Assembly: GCF_009727055.1 (NCBI RefSeq)
Contig: NC_052358.1
Location: 49,151,575 to 49,215,574 of the forward strand
DNA: 64,000 nt
Direction: 5' to 3'
Origin: Benincasa hispida
Lineage: Eukaryota > Streptophyta > Magnoliopsida > Cucurbitales > Cucurbitaceae
The notes beneath the pieces are model-generated. The model searched no databases, was not told the origin of the DNA, and saw nothing but the letters and a program-made list of their open reading frames with translations. Made by a program: the position numbers and the translations under genes. Shown in pieces: positions 36,001 through 45,889 of the stretch. The first letter of the stretch is position 1, and each line of letters begins with the position of its first letter.

Positions 36001-36665
36001 TACCTTGTCTTATGTATGCATCCATCACCCCTTTAGAGCTACTCGAGAGAGGGTCTAAAGAAAGAACCTAAGACTTGAGAGAGCTAGGTTAGAATCGAGG
36101 CTCGAGAGAGCTAGATTAAGATTGCATAAGCAAGAATGGAGACTTAGGAATAAGTTCCGTTTGCTATTACACATCACGTGCATCTGCGTCGGGTGTATAT
36201 GGCATGATCGCATAAGTTTGCGTTGGTTGGGATTGCCCTTGCGGTCTAGCTTAGTGTAGCAATGAAGACATCTTCACCTTTTTGTCTATTTTTCATGCAT
36301 TTTACTACGCGTCAACAGTTCTCGTGTCTCCACCTCTCATTCATATTCCCACTGCTTAATCTGTTAGTTAGGAGTAGAAGTAGTTCATAGCTTATAACCC
36401 CCCATCTTTTATTTATCTGCCGCAAACACATCAGCGCATACCCTTTAGCTACAAGTCCCTGAGTTCGACCTCGGATCACCCGAGAAACTTGCGTTCTTGC
36501 TATACTTGGCGAGAGTGCAAGAAAACTTGTGATAGGAACGCATGGTCATTACATATAAGATCAACGTATACATTCCATTCCAACGCATGACCATCGACGT
36601 ATGAGAACCAACGCATAACCTAAGACATGCATCGCATATTGCATTCTTCCTAATTTTAGTCATCA
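33062..36665 (+). mobile_element. Solo LTR A2 inside K gag, carrying nested E1
   Basis: It begins TGATGACGGG and ends TTTTAGTCATCA. A perfect 5-bp TSD AACAT lies at 33057-33061 and 36666-36670, and the gag reading frame of K continues across when the insertion is disregarded. Without E1 it is about 1.94 kb, close to the 2.01 kb A1 LTR, so it is a solo LTR. Relative to A1 it lacks the TATA region near 33670 and ends about 30 bases earlier, before the ATTGATAAC stretch. Open frames 33301-33588 and 33683-34027 are LTR sequence. Confidence 0.9.
34175..35835 (-). mobile_element. Solo LTR E1 (minus, 1661 bp) inside A2
   Basis: Termini are TGATGCTCG and CCCGTTATCA. A perfect TSD TGAAG lies at 34170-34174 and 35836-35840, splitting the A-LTR phrase GTGTGAAGCTGTA. 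It is the reverse complement of the E3 5' LTR (58725-60313), which fixes the orientation. The TATA box reads GGTATTTATAGAGC in plus orientation at about 35318-35331. Open frame 34090-34611 spans the A2/E1 junction and is incidental. Confidence 0.9.
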
Positions 36666-36670
36666 AACAT

Positions 36671-37218
36671 CTGTTGGAGAACACGTTCTCAATATGACGG
36701 TCCACTTCAACATTGCAGAGATGAACGGGTTGAGCATCGATGAGGCCAGCCAGGTTAGCATACTTCTGAAGTCGTTACCAGAAAGCTTCCTTCACTTCAT
36801 AAGCAACGCTGTTCTAAATAGGGTTGATTACAACCTTACAACTCTACTGAATGAGTTATAGACTTTCCAATCTTTTCAAAAAAGCAAGGAAAAGAAGGTT
36901 GGTGAGAAAAGTATTGCTTCATCATCCAAGAAGTTCTATAAAGGTTCAACCTCTAGAACTAAGTCTACACCTTCTTCTTCTAGCACCAGCAAGTGGAAGA
37001 AGAAGAAGGGTCGTAAGGGGAAGGCGCCTGCTAACCCAAAACCTGTTGCTCCACAATGTAGGCAACCAGTGAGGGTTGACAAAGGAAAATGTTTTCATTG
37101 CAACCAAGACGGGCACTGGAAGCGAAACTGCCCTCGTTATTTGGTTGAGAAGAAGAAGGTCAAACAAGGTAAATACAATTTACTAGTTTTGGAAAGTTGT
37201 TTAGTGGAGAATGATGAT
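36671..37218 (+). pseudogene. gag: Copia gag, C-terminal part with zinc knuckle (element K)
   Basis: Continues gag after A2: REHVLNM-like start, then QVSILLKSLPESFLHF and VDYNLTTLLNEL, a stop at 36858, a Lys/Ser-rich linker and a complete CCHC knuckle, CFHCNQDGHWKRNC (37090-37131), followed by YLVEKKKVKQGKYNLLVLES. The knuckle binds genomic RNA during packaging. Unlike the J copy it keeps all four zinc ligands. The linker is shifted out of frame relative to the knuckle (36851-37072 against 37069-37287). Confidence 0.85.
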
Positions 37219-37630
37219 TATGCCTGGATTATTGACTTTGAGGCCACTAACCATGTTTGTTCTTTATTTCAGGGAATTAGTTCCTAGCGGCAGCTTGGTA
37301 CTGGTGAGATGACGATGCGAGTTGGAACCAGGCACGTCATCTCAGCTGTGGCAGTGGGAGGTCTCTGGTTGACTTTACAGAATAGGTTTATCATTTTGAA
37401 TGATGTTTATGTAGTTCCCGAGTTAAAGAGGAACATAATTTCTGTAAAGTCTTTGCTCGAATGTAATTATACACTAAATTTTTCTGTTAATAAATTTTTT
37501 ATTTTGAAAAATGGTGTTGATATATGTTCGACTCAACTGGAAAACAATTTGTATGTGCTAATGTCATTAGCAATAAATTCCCTCCATAAAATAGAGATAT
37601 TTAAAACTGTCGTAACTTAAAACAAATGAC
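37219..37630 (+). pseudogene. pol: Copia aspartic protease (element K)
   Basis: The active-site stretch reads AWIIDFEATNHVC (37228-37260); the family motif is Asp-Ser/Thr-Gly-Ala, so Ser and Gly are replaced by Phe and Glu (codons at 37234-37245). A stop follows at 37285. The next frame (37309-37620) carries LNDVYVVPELKRNIISVKSL, the well-known segment after the protease core. The enzyme would cut the polyprotein; with the Gly lost and a stop it cannot be active. Confidence 0.8.
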
Positions 37631-38283
37631 TTAAAGTTTCTCCTAAAGAAAATGCCCAACTTTGGCACCTACATTTAAGGCACATAAATCTAAATAGGAT
37701 TGAGAGGTTGGTGAAGAATAGACTTCTAAGCGAGTTAGAAGAAAATTCTTTACCTATATACGAGTCATGCCTTGAAGGAAAAATGACTAAAATGCCTTTT
37801 ACTGGAAAAGGTTATAGGGCCAAAGAGCTTCTAGAGTTAGTGCATTCAGACCTTTGTGGTTTGATGAATGTATGAGCCAGGGGAGGCTATGAAATAACTT
37901 TTACTGATGATTATTCAAGGTATGGGTACGTTTATTTAATGCAACATAAGTCTGATTCCTTTGAAAAGCTCAAAGAGTCCAAAGATGAAGTTGAAAACAC
38001 ATTAAGTAAAACAATTAAAACACTTCGATCTAATCGAGGTGGAGAGTTTTTGTATTAACAGTTCCAGAACTATATGATAGGACATGGAATTGTTTCTTAA
38101 CTCTCAGCACCTAATACACCTCAGCAGAATGGTATGTTAGAGAGGAGAAAATGAACCCTGTTGTATATGGTTTAGTCGATGATGAGTTATGCTTCCTTAC
38201 TTGACTCATTTTGGGGTTTTGGAGTTGTGTAATGGGCATAAAGCTAGTTTACATCATTCCGCATCTGAGGTTGCTTAACGCAT
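37631..38283 (+). pseudogene. pol: Copia integrase, zinc and catalytic domains (element K)
   Basis: The GAG-pre-integrase zinc domain is recognisable at 37655-37795 (LWHLHLRHINLNRI...SCLEGKMTKMPF), with the first Cys of the Cys pair replaced by Tyr. The catalytic core follows: HSDLCG (about 37840), FTDDYSRYGYVYL (about 37900), RSNRGGEF (about 38030) and TPQQNGMLERRK (about 38115). Numerous in-frame stops (37875, 38056, 38097, 38148 region) make this a remnant. Confidence 0.8.
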
Positions 38284-38583
38284 GTGCTCGAGGCTAATCC
38301 TAAGAAACTGGAACCACATTCGAGGTTGTGCCTATTTATAGGCTACCCCAAAGGGACACGAGGGGATTATTTTTGTGATCCTAAGGAAAACAAAGTGTTT
38401 TTTTTATCGACAAACGATACTTTTCTTGAGGATTATATAAGGAAGCACATACCTAGAAGCAAAATCGTGTTGAATGAGCTTTCCAAAGAAACTACTAAAT
38501 CTTGAACAAGAGTTGTTAAAGAGCCTATTACCTCAATAGAAGTAGTTGATGTAGGTTCATCTAGTAGGTCAAATCCACCTCAA
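38284..38583 (+). pseudogene. pol: Copia integrase C-terminal/linker region (element K)
   Basis: The frame 38284-38505 has KKLEPHSRLCLFIGYPKGTRG and FLEDYIRKH, the conserved segment that follows integrase in Copia polyproteins. After a stop at 38503 a Ser/Pro-rich linker (38506-38583) leads into the reverse transcriptase. Confidence 0.8.
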
Positions 38584-39440
38584 GTGTTGAAGAAACCTCG
38601 ACGTAGTGGGAGGGTTGCGAACTCACCTATTCACTATATGGGTTTAACTGAAATCCTGGCTATGGTAGCTGATGGTGAGGTTGAGGATCTGTTGTCTTAC
38701 AAGAAGGCAATGGAGGATGTCGACAGAGATGAATGGGTCAAAGCCATGGATCTTGAAATGGAGTTTATGCACTTCAATTCAGTTTGGGATCTTGTAGATC
38801 AACATGATGGGGTTAAACCTATAGGTTGTAAATGGATCTATAAGAGGAAACAGGGTGCTAATGGAAAGGTGCAAACCTTCAAGGCTAGACTGGTAACAAA
38901 GGGTTATACCCAGGTAGAGGGAGTCGACTATGAGAAGACCTTCTCACCTGTTGCCATGCTGAAGTCTATTTGTATCCTCCTATCTATTGTATCATATTAC
39001 GACTATGAGATATGGAAAATGGATGTCAAGACTACTTTTCTAAATGGCAATCTTGAGGAGACCATTTATATGGTGCAAACCGAGATATTCATAGTTCAAG
39101 GTCAAGAGTAAAAGGTTTGCAAGCTAAATCGGTCCATTTAAGGCATCTCGATCTTGCAACATAAATTTGATATTGCGATCAAACCTTATGGCTTTGACAA
39201 ATCGTTGATGAGCCTTGTGTCTAAAAGAAAATCATCAACAGTTTAGTAGTTTTCCTAATGTTATATGTAGACGATATCCTACTCATTCGGAATGATGTAG
39301 GCTTACTAACTTCAGTTAAGAACTAGCTAGCGACCCAATTCCAAATGAAAGATTTGGGAAAGGCTCCAAGAGGCTCCAAATGAAAGAACTGGCTACTGAT
39401 CAAGTACTCGATGTAGAACTCCAAGAAGGTCCTATTGCCT
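38584..39440 (+). pseudogene. pol: Copia reverse transcriptase (element K)
   Basis: A good 175-codon frame (38584-39111) carries RRSGRVANSP, EWVKAMDLEMEFM, NSVWDLVDQHDGVKPIGCKW, KARLVTKGYTQVEGVDYEKT and IWKMDVKTTFLNG, the N-terminal half of the Copia polymerase. Downstream the frame breaks repeatedly, yet a local frame at 39261-39275 still spells the catalytic Tyr-Val-Asp-Asp. Sequence between 39120 and 39250 is shortened, indicating deletion. The enzyme would copy element RNA to DNA in particles; this copy is not functional. Confidence 0.85.
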
Positions 39441-40199
39441 TCCAAGCATGGAGTTACATTGTCTAAGGAACAGTGTCCTAAGACACCTCAAGAGGTTAAG
39501 GAAATGAGACGGGTCCCCTATGCATCTTTCGTGGGCAGTTTGATGTATGCAATGTTATGTACTAGACTTGACATCTTCTACATAGTAGGGATAGTCAGTA
39601 AATATTAGTCTAATCTAGGACATGGTCATTGGACAGCCATCAAGAACATCCTCAAATATCTTCGGAGAACGAGGGACTACATGCTTATATATGGTTCTAA
39701 GGATTTGATTCTTATAGGATACATGAACTCTGATTTTCAAACTGATAAGGATTCTAGGAAATCCACATCAGAATCAATGTTCACTCTTAACGAAGAAGTT
39801 GTAGTTTGGTGAACCACCAAGCATGGGTGCATTGCAGACTCCACCATGGAGGTTGAGTATATAGCGGCTTGTGAAGCTGCTAAGGAGGCCGTTTGGCTCA
39901 TAAAGTTCCTGACTGATTTGGAAGTTGTTCCAGACATGTCTAGACCCATTACCCTTTATTGTGATAATAGTGGTGTTATGGCGAATTCCCGTGAGCCTTA
40001 GAGTCATAAGCGCGGTAAGCACATTGAGCGGAAATACCATCTCATCTGAGATATTGTGCATCGATGGGACATGATTGTCACGAAGATAGCTTCATAGCAC
40101 AACGTTGTTCATCCATTTATGAAGGCCCTCAAGGCTATAGTGTTTGAGGGTCACCTGTAGAGTATGGGTCTATGGGATAAACCATGGCTGGACTAGGGC
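39441..40199 (+). pseudogene. pol: Copia RNase H (element K)
   Basis: Short frames show KHGVTLSKEQCPKTPQEV, MRRVPYASFVGSLMYAM, TRDYMLIYGSKDL, GYMNSDFQTDKDSRKSTS, EVEYIAACEAAKEAVWL and ITLYCDNSGVMANSREP with SHKRGKHIERKYHLI. These are the RNase H domain landmarks of Copia, with catalytic acidic residues (Asp in NSDF, Glu in EVEY, Asp in CDNS) still present. At least five stops interrupt it. It ends with the usual EGHL tail near 40155. Confidence 0.85.
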
Positions 40200-40304
40200 A
40201 AGTGAGAGATCTTGTACTGGGCATTTGTGCCCTAGTTTATTGTTTTTTGTACTTGTAATTTGATTACCTTGGATGCCCCACTAGCTTTGATTAGAGTTCC
40301 TTCA
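40200..40304 (+). repeat. 3' end remnant of element K
   Basis: A PPT-like AAGTGAGAGAT is followed by ~90 bases finishing TTAGAGTTCCTTCA, the C/D LTR end signature. A full LTR would be about 2 kb, so most of the 3' LTR seems deleted. The next base starts Athila protease-linker homology. Confidence 0.5.
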
Positions 40305-41100
40305 ATAATAACTAACAACGTATTGTTTTCTCTCAAGTAGGCATATTTCAAATGTGCCGGCAATGATTTCAGTTCTAAAATTGGTGGTTCTTCTAACGAT
40401 GACTTTATTTTCTTGGTTTCTCTGTTGTCAAGATCAAGGGGTTCAAATTTCTTTTTCAGGTCAATGCAAAAATTGATTCCAGAAATTCTTCTTCATTTTT
40501 CACTGATAGCTCTAATTCACTCTCGTCAATTTCACTAGCCCAATCCACATTGTCTGTCTCATTGCATGATTCCAGCTCGTCAGGGTATTCAATGCATCAA
40601 AGACATTGAATTTTACCTGATGGTCATTTATGTGCATAATGAGGTCACCTTTGTGAACATCAATAAAAACCTCCTGATGGATAGAAACGGACTGCCTAAA
40701 ATAAGTGGGATATTTTTGTCGGCTTTGTAGTCCAAGATAATAAAATATGCAAGAAATAAGAATTTGCTACTTTGACTAGAACATCTTCAATCATACCCTT
40801 CGAATATTAAATTGAATGATAAGCGAGTTGAAGAGTTATTGTTGTAGGTTGAGCTTTTCCAATTCCCAATTTCTTGAATATTGACAATGGCATCGAGTTG
40901 ATGCTTGCTCCAAGATCACACAACACATGACCCACATTTATTCCCCTATTGAGTAGGGAATTGCAACACTACCAGGATCTTTCATTTTTCTCAGGTATGT
41001 TGTTTTGAAATGTGCTAATTTCATGCGTCAATGCAACGGTTTCAAAGTCTTTCAGCTTCGTCTTTTTGGACAATATATCTTTAAAAATTTTAGTGTAGGA
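40305..41100 (-). pseudogene. pol: Athila aspartic protease region (element L)
   Basis: The minus strand shows a gag-protease linker (frame 40969-41184: LKQMPSYTKIFKDILSKKTK and KDFETVALTHE), then, around 40917-40906, the active-site Asp-Leu-Gly-Ala followed by SINSMPLSIFKKLG. Unlike E3 the catalytic Gly is intact. Downstream (40760-40600) the region around ILGRPIL is degraded. Frameshifts separate the pieces. The left end reads into the linker before reverse transcriptase, cut at 40305. Confidence 0.8.
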
Positions 41101-42010
41101 TGGCATCTGCTTCAGCTTCCATCGGTGAAATATTGATGTGCAACTACTTAAGCACATCAAGGAAGCATTTGTGTTGCTTTTCATTATTCTTTTTCTTCAA
41201 TCTATGGGGAAAAGGAGGAGATGGACGCAGCTCAGGTGTTGCACTTGAAAATGCAGCATTCACGAGTGAATCTCTACGTTCTTATTCATTTATGGATTTC
41301 TCCTCCTTTTTCTTTCTATGTGGAGATCAATCTTCATGTATTGTCTTTTCTTTTGTTAATTCCTATGCGATCAAATGATCAATGGTTATCTTGGATTGGT
41401 CAATTGATAATTGGGTTAAAATGTTGTTTTTTTTCTACATTACCTGCAATAAGAGGTTTTCCACTCCGTAGTGTCATTGCATGACATTGCTCTTTGCCTG
41501 AACTTCCTTAACCTCTAGGAGTTTTCGTGTTTCCTGGCAGTGTCCCACATGGTCGGTTGTTTAGCCCTCTAGCGATATGTCTCATTTGGAGTTCTAAATT
41601 CTGTATGGATGATGCTTGGCTTTGCAGCAACACATCATTCTTCTGCATATATTCTTTTAATAGGCTTCTATCGGAGATGAGGAACTTGATGCTTGTTGCA
41701 GTAGCATGGGTATGTTCCTATTATTTGCAAGAAGCATGGGATTAGCTCGAGCAAATGCATCATTGGCCGCATTTAGTGCATTTTTATCACCTTGTTGATC
41801 TCTTATGATTCTATTTTTTTTTATTTGTCTTAATTTCCGATTGGTTCTAATTTGTCTGTGAAAGGTCTGCTCAATTTCAGGGTCATATAATGGTTTAGAC
41901 AAAGTTTCTTCACTCTGATGTTTTGCAACATTTATCTGTCAAGTGCACAATACTCCTATTATTGAATGCCTACGAAAATCAAAAGCAAAAATTTCAAACA
42001 CAAATTCGTA
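41101..42010 (-). pseudogene. gag: Athila gag remnant (element L)
   Basis: Minus frame 41657-41902 starts near the Athila gag N-terminus and contains ARANPMLLANNRN, which aligns with MANPILLANDRNRP of E3 gag (about 60520-60560). It then jumps to a Gln/Ser-rich stretch normally found near the gag C-terminus, so the capsid core is deleted. Open frames 41100-41484 on the plus strand are shadows. Not functional. Confidence 0.7.
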
Positions 42011-42018
42011 CTGAAGTT

Positions 42019-42034
42019 CCCAGCAACAACACCA
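42019..42034 (-). promoter_or_regulatory. Primer binding site of element L
   Basis: The minus strand reads TGGTGTTGTTGCTGGG shortly after the LTR end ACAACA. It is a decayed version of the tRNA-Asp-type site TGGCGCCGTTGCCGGG used by Athila elements (compare 60320-60337). Confidence 0.75.
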
Positions 42035-42040
42035 AAAACT

Positions 42041-43256
42041 TGTTGTACTTCATAGTGATATGGAAATTTAATGCCTCCATGTCGTGCCTTAATCTCTAAA
42101 TGGAGTGAATGTTGAACCTTATACACAATGCTCTATATATTTAGACCCAGGTATAAGCCTAAGTAGAGTTCTGGTGAGTCCAAGATCGAACACAAAGACT
42201 GTCAACTAAAATGCATTGAAATCGATGCTTGATCTTGATGCGATGAGTTTCTGATATGCATTGGTGATGTTTCATAAAGTAACTGAATAACTAACTACAA
42301 ACATGATGGGTGGAGTGGGTGAAGGTGATTACACAAATGATAGTGGATTATGATGCGTTGAAAAGTATGAGGTGTGGATATGAAGTGGCAAGATGGATGT
42401 GGTTACAAACACAATGAAGCTAGATGTAAGTAGAGTGAAGAAAATTTCAATTGATAAAACGGGTTCGAGAAAGCTTTATTAACATTTTCTTAAGTAGTCA
42501 TAAGTCATGTGCTCATGTCACTAACTCATAATAAGAACTCATCTCTCGATGTTTCTAGGCCACAATATTCTATCTCTAAGATGCATGCAATGAGTTAATA
42601 TATTGGAAAAAAAGGTTAATTTTATCTCTAAAGCTACTTCTTTCCCTATTTAATGTGATCTCCACTCACTTACTCTCTCAAACAGTTGAGTATGTCTAAG
42701 CAATTTTTCAATTGGATTCAAGCAGTGTGCTACACATACATCAAACAAGATGAACTTTGACTTATATAAAATTTGGAGAAAATATCAATTTAGCTTTCTG
42801 AACCCATGTAGAATTTAGTTGCACATGATAAAAAAATAGAGAGCATGTGAATGGATGAAATATGAAAGACATTGTATTTATATTAAGAGTATGAGTTTTT
42901 CAATCTCAACTACTTAATACAAGTGTAAATGTAAAGAGAAATATGAGAAAGAACAGAGAATGGGATGTTAAGCCACTGGTCGCAATATCTTACTTTCTTT
43001 GACTTGGATAGTGATTGCTTCACTATGGTTGTGGTGATGATGGAGCTCTCTCTCATTTTTCAGAGGAGAAGATTGAGTTTTCACACATAATTAAGAAAAA
43101 CTTGAAAGGTTAGTGGTAATGGCAGTATGAGAGGAAATTTGAGTAGAGCTTCGATCTGTCTTTCGATGGGAAGTAATCCACTTACATTTTTTGAAGAGCT
43201 ATTTATAAGTGTCAAAAGGGTATCTTCCTTGCTTTTTTCTAATGATTTGCTGACAT
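42041..43256 (-). repeat. 5' LTR H2 of element L, truncated
   Basis: It begins TGTTGTACTTCATAG and is collinear with H1 from 26987 to about 28200, for example AACAGAGAATGGGATGTTAAG against AACAGAGAATGGGATGTCAAG. A TATA-like box on the minus strand lies at about 43197-43206. Similarity to H1 stops at TTTGCTGACAT. Confidence 0.75.
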
Positions 43257-43946
43257 AACTTACAGAAATAATGTTATTGATCTCTCAAAGTTGGAATAGT
43301 TAGGATCTTTAGTGATATAAACACACTCATTATGAAGGAAAATGCATGAAATTCCATACATGTGATAAACGTGTACAAAAGTATCCTTTTTAGTAAAAAG
43401 TTGCTTCACTAATGCATCAAACCACCACTTGTAGGCATGGGCATCTAGTTGGCGACATCTAAACACTTGTTATCTTTAATTCAATCTTATCTTTGGCCAT
43501 TTATCACTTTTCCATCTGTTTACCTTCAAAATTTTGTGTGTTTGTGAATTTTCTGACTTAACGAAAGCATGAAATCTAAAGCTTAAATCTTCCTAGTCAG
43601 TTAATTAAAGTGATTAAGTAGTTAAGTCACTCGAGAGAGCAATTTTAACTATTGAACGCATTAAGTCAGGGTGTGAAGTAAGTCTAGAGATAGAGTTGCT
43701 CACATCTTTTGCCTGTTCTTCATGACCAACATATGTACCCTAGAAATAGGATTACATGTGGCTTTCGCATCGAGTGATACTGAACTTAGAATGAACTGAA
43801 GAATAGAATTCCCAACACATAACACATACAGTTAGATTGTAAACACGCATCTACACCATCTTCATTTCATCTCCATTGTGCTCATAAAGGCTTGCTATTG
43901 TTGCTAGGAAATCAATACGTACCACTTACACATTACACCATTCATC
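43257..43946. other. Unassigned sequence between H2 and B1
   Basis: I recognise no domain; minus frame 43260-43466 (68 codons) is unsupported. Phrases at 43670-43760 (CTAGAGATAGAGTTGCTCAC, CCCTAGAAATAGGATTACATG) resemble the ACTAGAGATAGGAATAA part of family A LTRs at about 2875, so the right two thirds may be a diverged Athila-type LTR in plus orientation. Confidence 0.35.
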
Positions 43947-43951
43947 CATAA

Positions 43952-45889
43952 TGTAAACCCCGAACTCTAGGTTTCCTAGATAAGCATGTTTAGCCAAAGG
44001 AATATTATATTAAATATTTAATAAGTGGAAATCCATGTTTATTTATAGGAAATATAGAGGAAGGGAAGGAAAAACACAATAAAGAAGGAGGCTCACTGAT
44101 TGGTTTTGGCTGGAGGCACTAAGTGTGGGGTGACGTGGCAGTTTAATCTTAGAGCTCGGGAGGCGGCAGGAAGATTAAAAGGAAGTGGAACTTCAAAAGC
44201 TTGGTTTTGGCAATTGGCATAAGCAAATTTAGTGAAATCAGTGCCATTTGAAAGCTGAGAGAATCTAGTTTTCTAAGTTGTCTTGTCGGAGAAAGATTGT
44301 AGGAGAAGAAGAACAAAAAGTGAAGAATTTGCAGAAGAGGCAGAATCTTGGATTAATCAGGGCCCGAGGTGAAGAAAGCTAACTCAATTCCAAACAAGTT
44401 TGTAGAAGGAAGTTTCTTGAAAAGAGTTCTGGATTTTGAGTTATGAATTTCTGAAGTTGAAGCAGGAAATCTGTGCATAAGCAGACAGCTGCTTGGGAAG
44501 AACAAAAAAACAGCTCACCGTGGAGAGCGAGAGTGAGATAAAGAGGATGAGGATCTCGCTTAGGATGATAATCTCGTTTATTTTGTGCTAAAGATCTCGC
44601 TCAAAAAGGAAATCTCGCTAGAAATTTGGGTTGAATCTCATTGGTATGGTGAGTATCGCTAGGTTGAAGTTTTTTTAAAGAAATGCTTGATCTTTCTCAT
44701 GAGGGTCTCGCTTATGAGGATGAATTCACTCATATGGTTATCTCGCTAGCAATATTGTTTTGTTGAGGAAAGTTCCACTAGTAAACGAACTATTTGAGGT
44801 ATTTTGCTAAGAATTCTAAGGAATTTAACCATTATGAGTTACTAAATGAACTTAATGCTTTCAATACTTATGCATATAAGACCAAGTAAGTTACAGTGAT
44901 ATTGATGATGAATTTATACTTCCTCGAGCAACAAATGATTAATGAATAGCTTAACGAATCTTTCCCGGCTTGTAGATGTTTTAACGCAGGCCAAGGTATG
45001 TTGTGAAAGCATTACAAAAGTTAAGTTTCTAATGTTGAAATATGCTTTCTAGAGGAAAGCTATGATAGAATGAGTCCTTATGTGGTTGACAAGAAATGAA
45101 ACTTAATTTGATGTTACGAAATAACCGATACTGAAGGACATGGAGAAGGTATCTGGGTAATAGTACCTAAGGTGTTAACGGTACTTTGAAAACTCCACGT
45201 GCACGTAGGTAGTTTTGAATCAGAGGCCGAAGTATGGGTCTCCTAGGCCATATACCACCAAAGGGAGGCCGAAGTATGGGTCTCTTGGCCGGTAATAGAC
45301 GTTGGGAGCTAGAGCGATGTAGGCACATTCTCAACTAAGGAATAATGATGTTTAATGATGTCTAAGAATGGTTCTTAATGCTTATATTTAGAGAAAGTTG
45401 CTTGAGATGCTCATAGGTATATTTACATGTTTATAGTGATATAATGCATGGTGTAACATGGTTTTATAGTCACTCACTGGGTTACTAGCTCACAGATTTT
45501 CTGTGTTTTCCTTTTCAGGTAGCAGTCAGATTCCTCAAGGTTGATCCTGCTGCTGCTTGCCACTGAAAGGCCTGGCTTATTAAGAAGACTTAGGTTGATG
45601 ATCTGTTTATGTACACATGTTTCAAGAGGGACTAGGGCTTTGTTAGAGAAGTTTGAGGCCATCTGTGAATATTTTTCCTGTAGATGTTATGTCATGACTG
45701 TATGCATATATTTATATAATCTTATGTAGAACCTTAAGGAGGCATGCTGTATGCGTACATTATTAATGTTTTAATAGGTTGGTATTTAGATTAGAAGGCT
45801 AAGGTGGTGAGTGCTGGCAATAGGGCTAGTAACTACCACGGTCATATCCTCTTCCAGATTAAGAGGGTAATCTGGGAGGGGGTGTGACA
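43952..45889 (+). mobile_element. Solo LTR B1 (Tekay/Del-like, 1938 bp)
   Basis: Termini TGTAAACCCCG and GGTGTGACA with a perfect 5-bp TSD CATAA (43947-43951 and 45890-45894). It is the best reference copy of family B. It holds a G-box-like CCACGTGCACGT (45195), twin GGCCGAAGTATGGGTCTC blocks (about 45227 and 45268) and CTCGCT-rich sequence at 44520-44750. No coding domain; frame 45474-45662 is LTR. The C6 LTR starts immediately after the right TSD. Confidence 0.92.
45195..45206 (+). promoter_or_regulatory. G-box-like motif in B1
   Basis: CCACGTGCACGT, shared with B2 and, inverted, with B3. It sits just before the twin GGCCGAAG blocks. Confidence 0.5.

Larger units (their letters stand above)
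31194..40304 (+). mobile_element. Copia element K (plus), split by A2 and E1
   Basis: Order: truncated C-type 5' LTR, PBS remnant, gag, protease, integrase, reverse transcriptase, RNase H, then a PPT-like AAGTGAGAGA at about 40200 and a ~90-base end piece finishing GAGTTCCTTCA at 40304. Gene order with integrase before reverse transcriptase defines Ty1/copia. The gag is interrupted by solo LTR A2 (33062-36665), itself interrupted by E1. Many stops and frameshifts; no intact polyprotein. Its right end joins the Athila element L at 40305. Confidence 0.85.
40305..43256 (-). mobile_element. Internally deleted Athila element L (minus)
   Basis: Right to left: LTR H2 (42041-43256), PBS (42019-42034), a shortened gag (about 41100-42010) and protease (about 40305-41100). 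PBS to protease spans about 1.7 kb, against about 2.4 kb in E3, so much of gag is missing. Polymerase and integrase are absent; the left end is at K's right end. The H2 LTR loses similarity to H1 after 43256, where it seems truncated. Confidence 0.75.

Noticed and set aside
38584..39111. A functional host gene encoding the reverse transcriptase-like protein
   Set aside because: It is part of Copia element K with upstream integrase and downstream RNase H, all broken.
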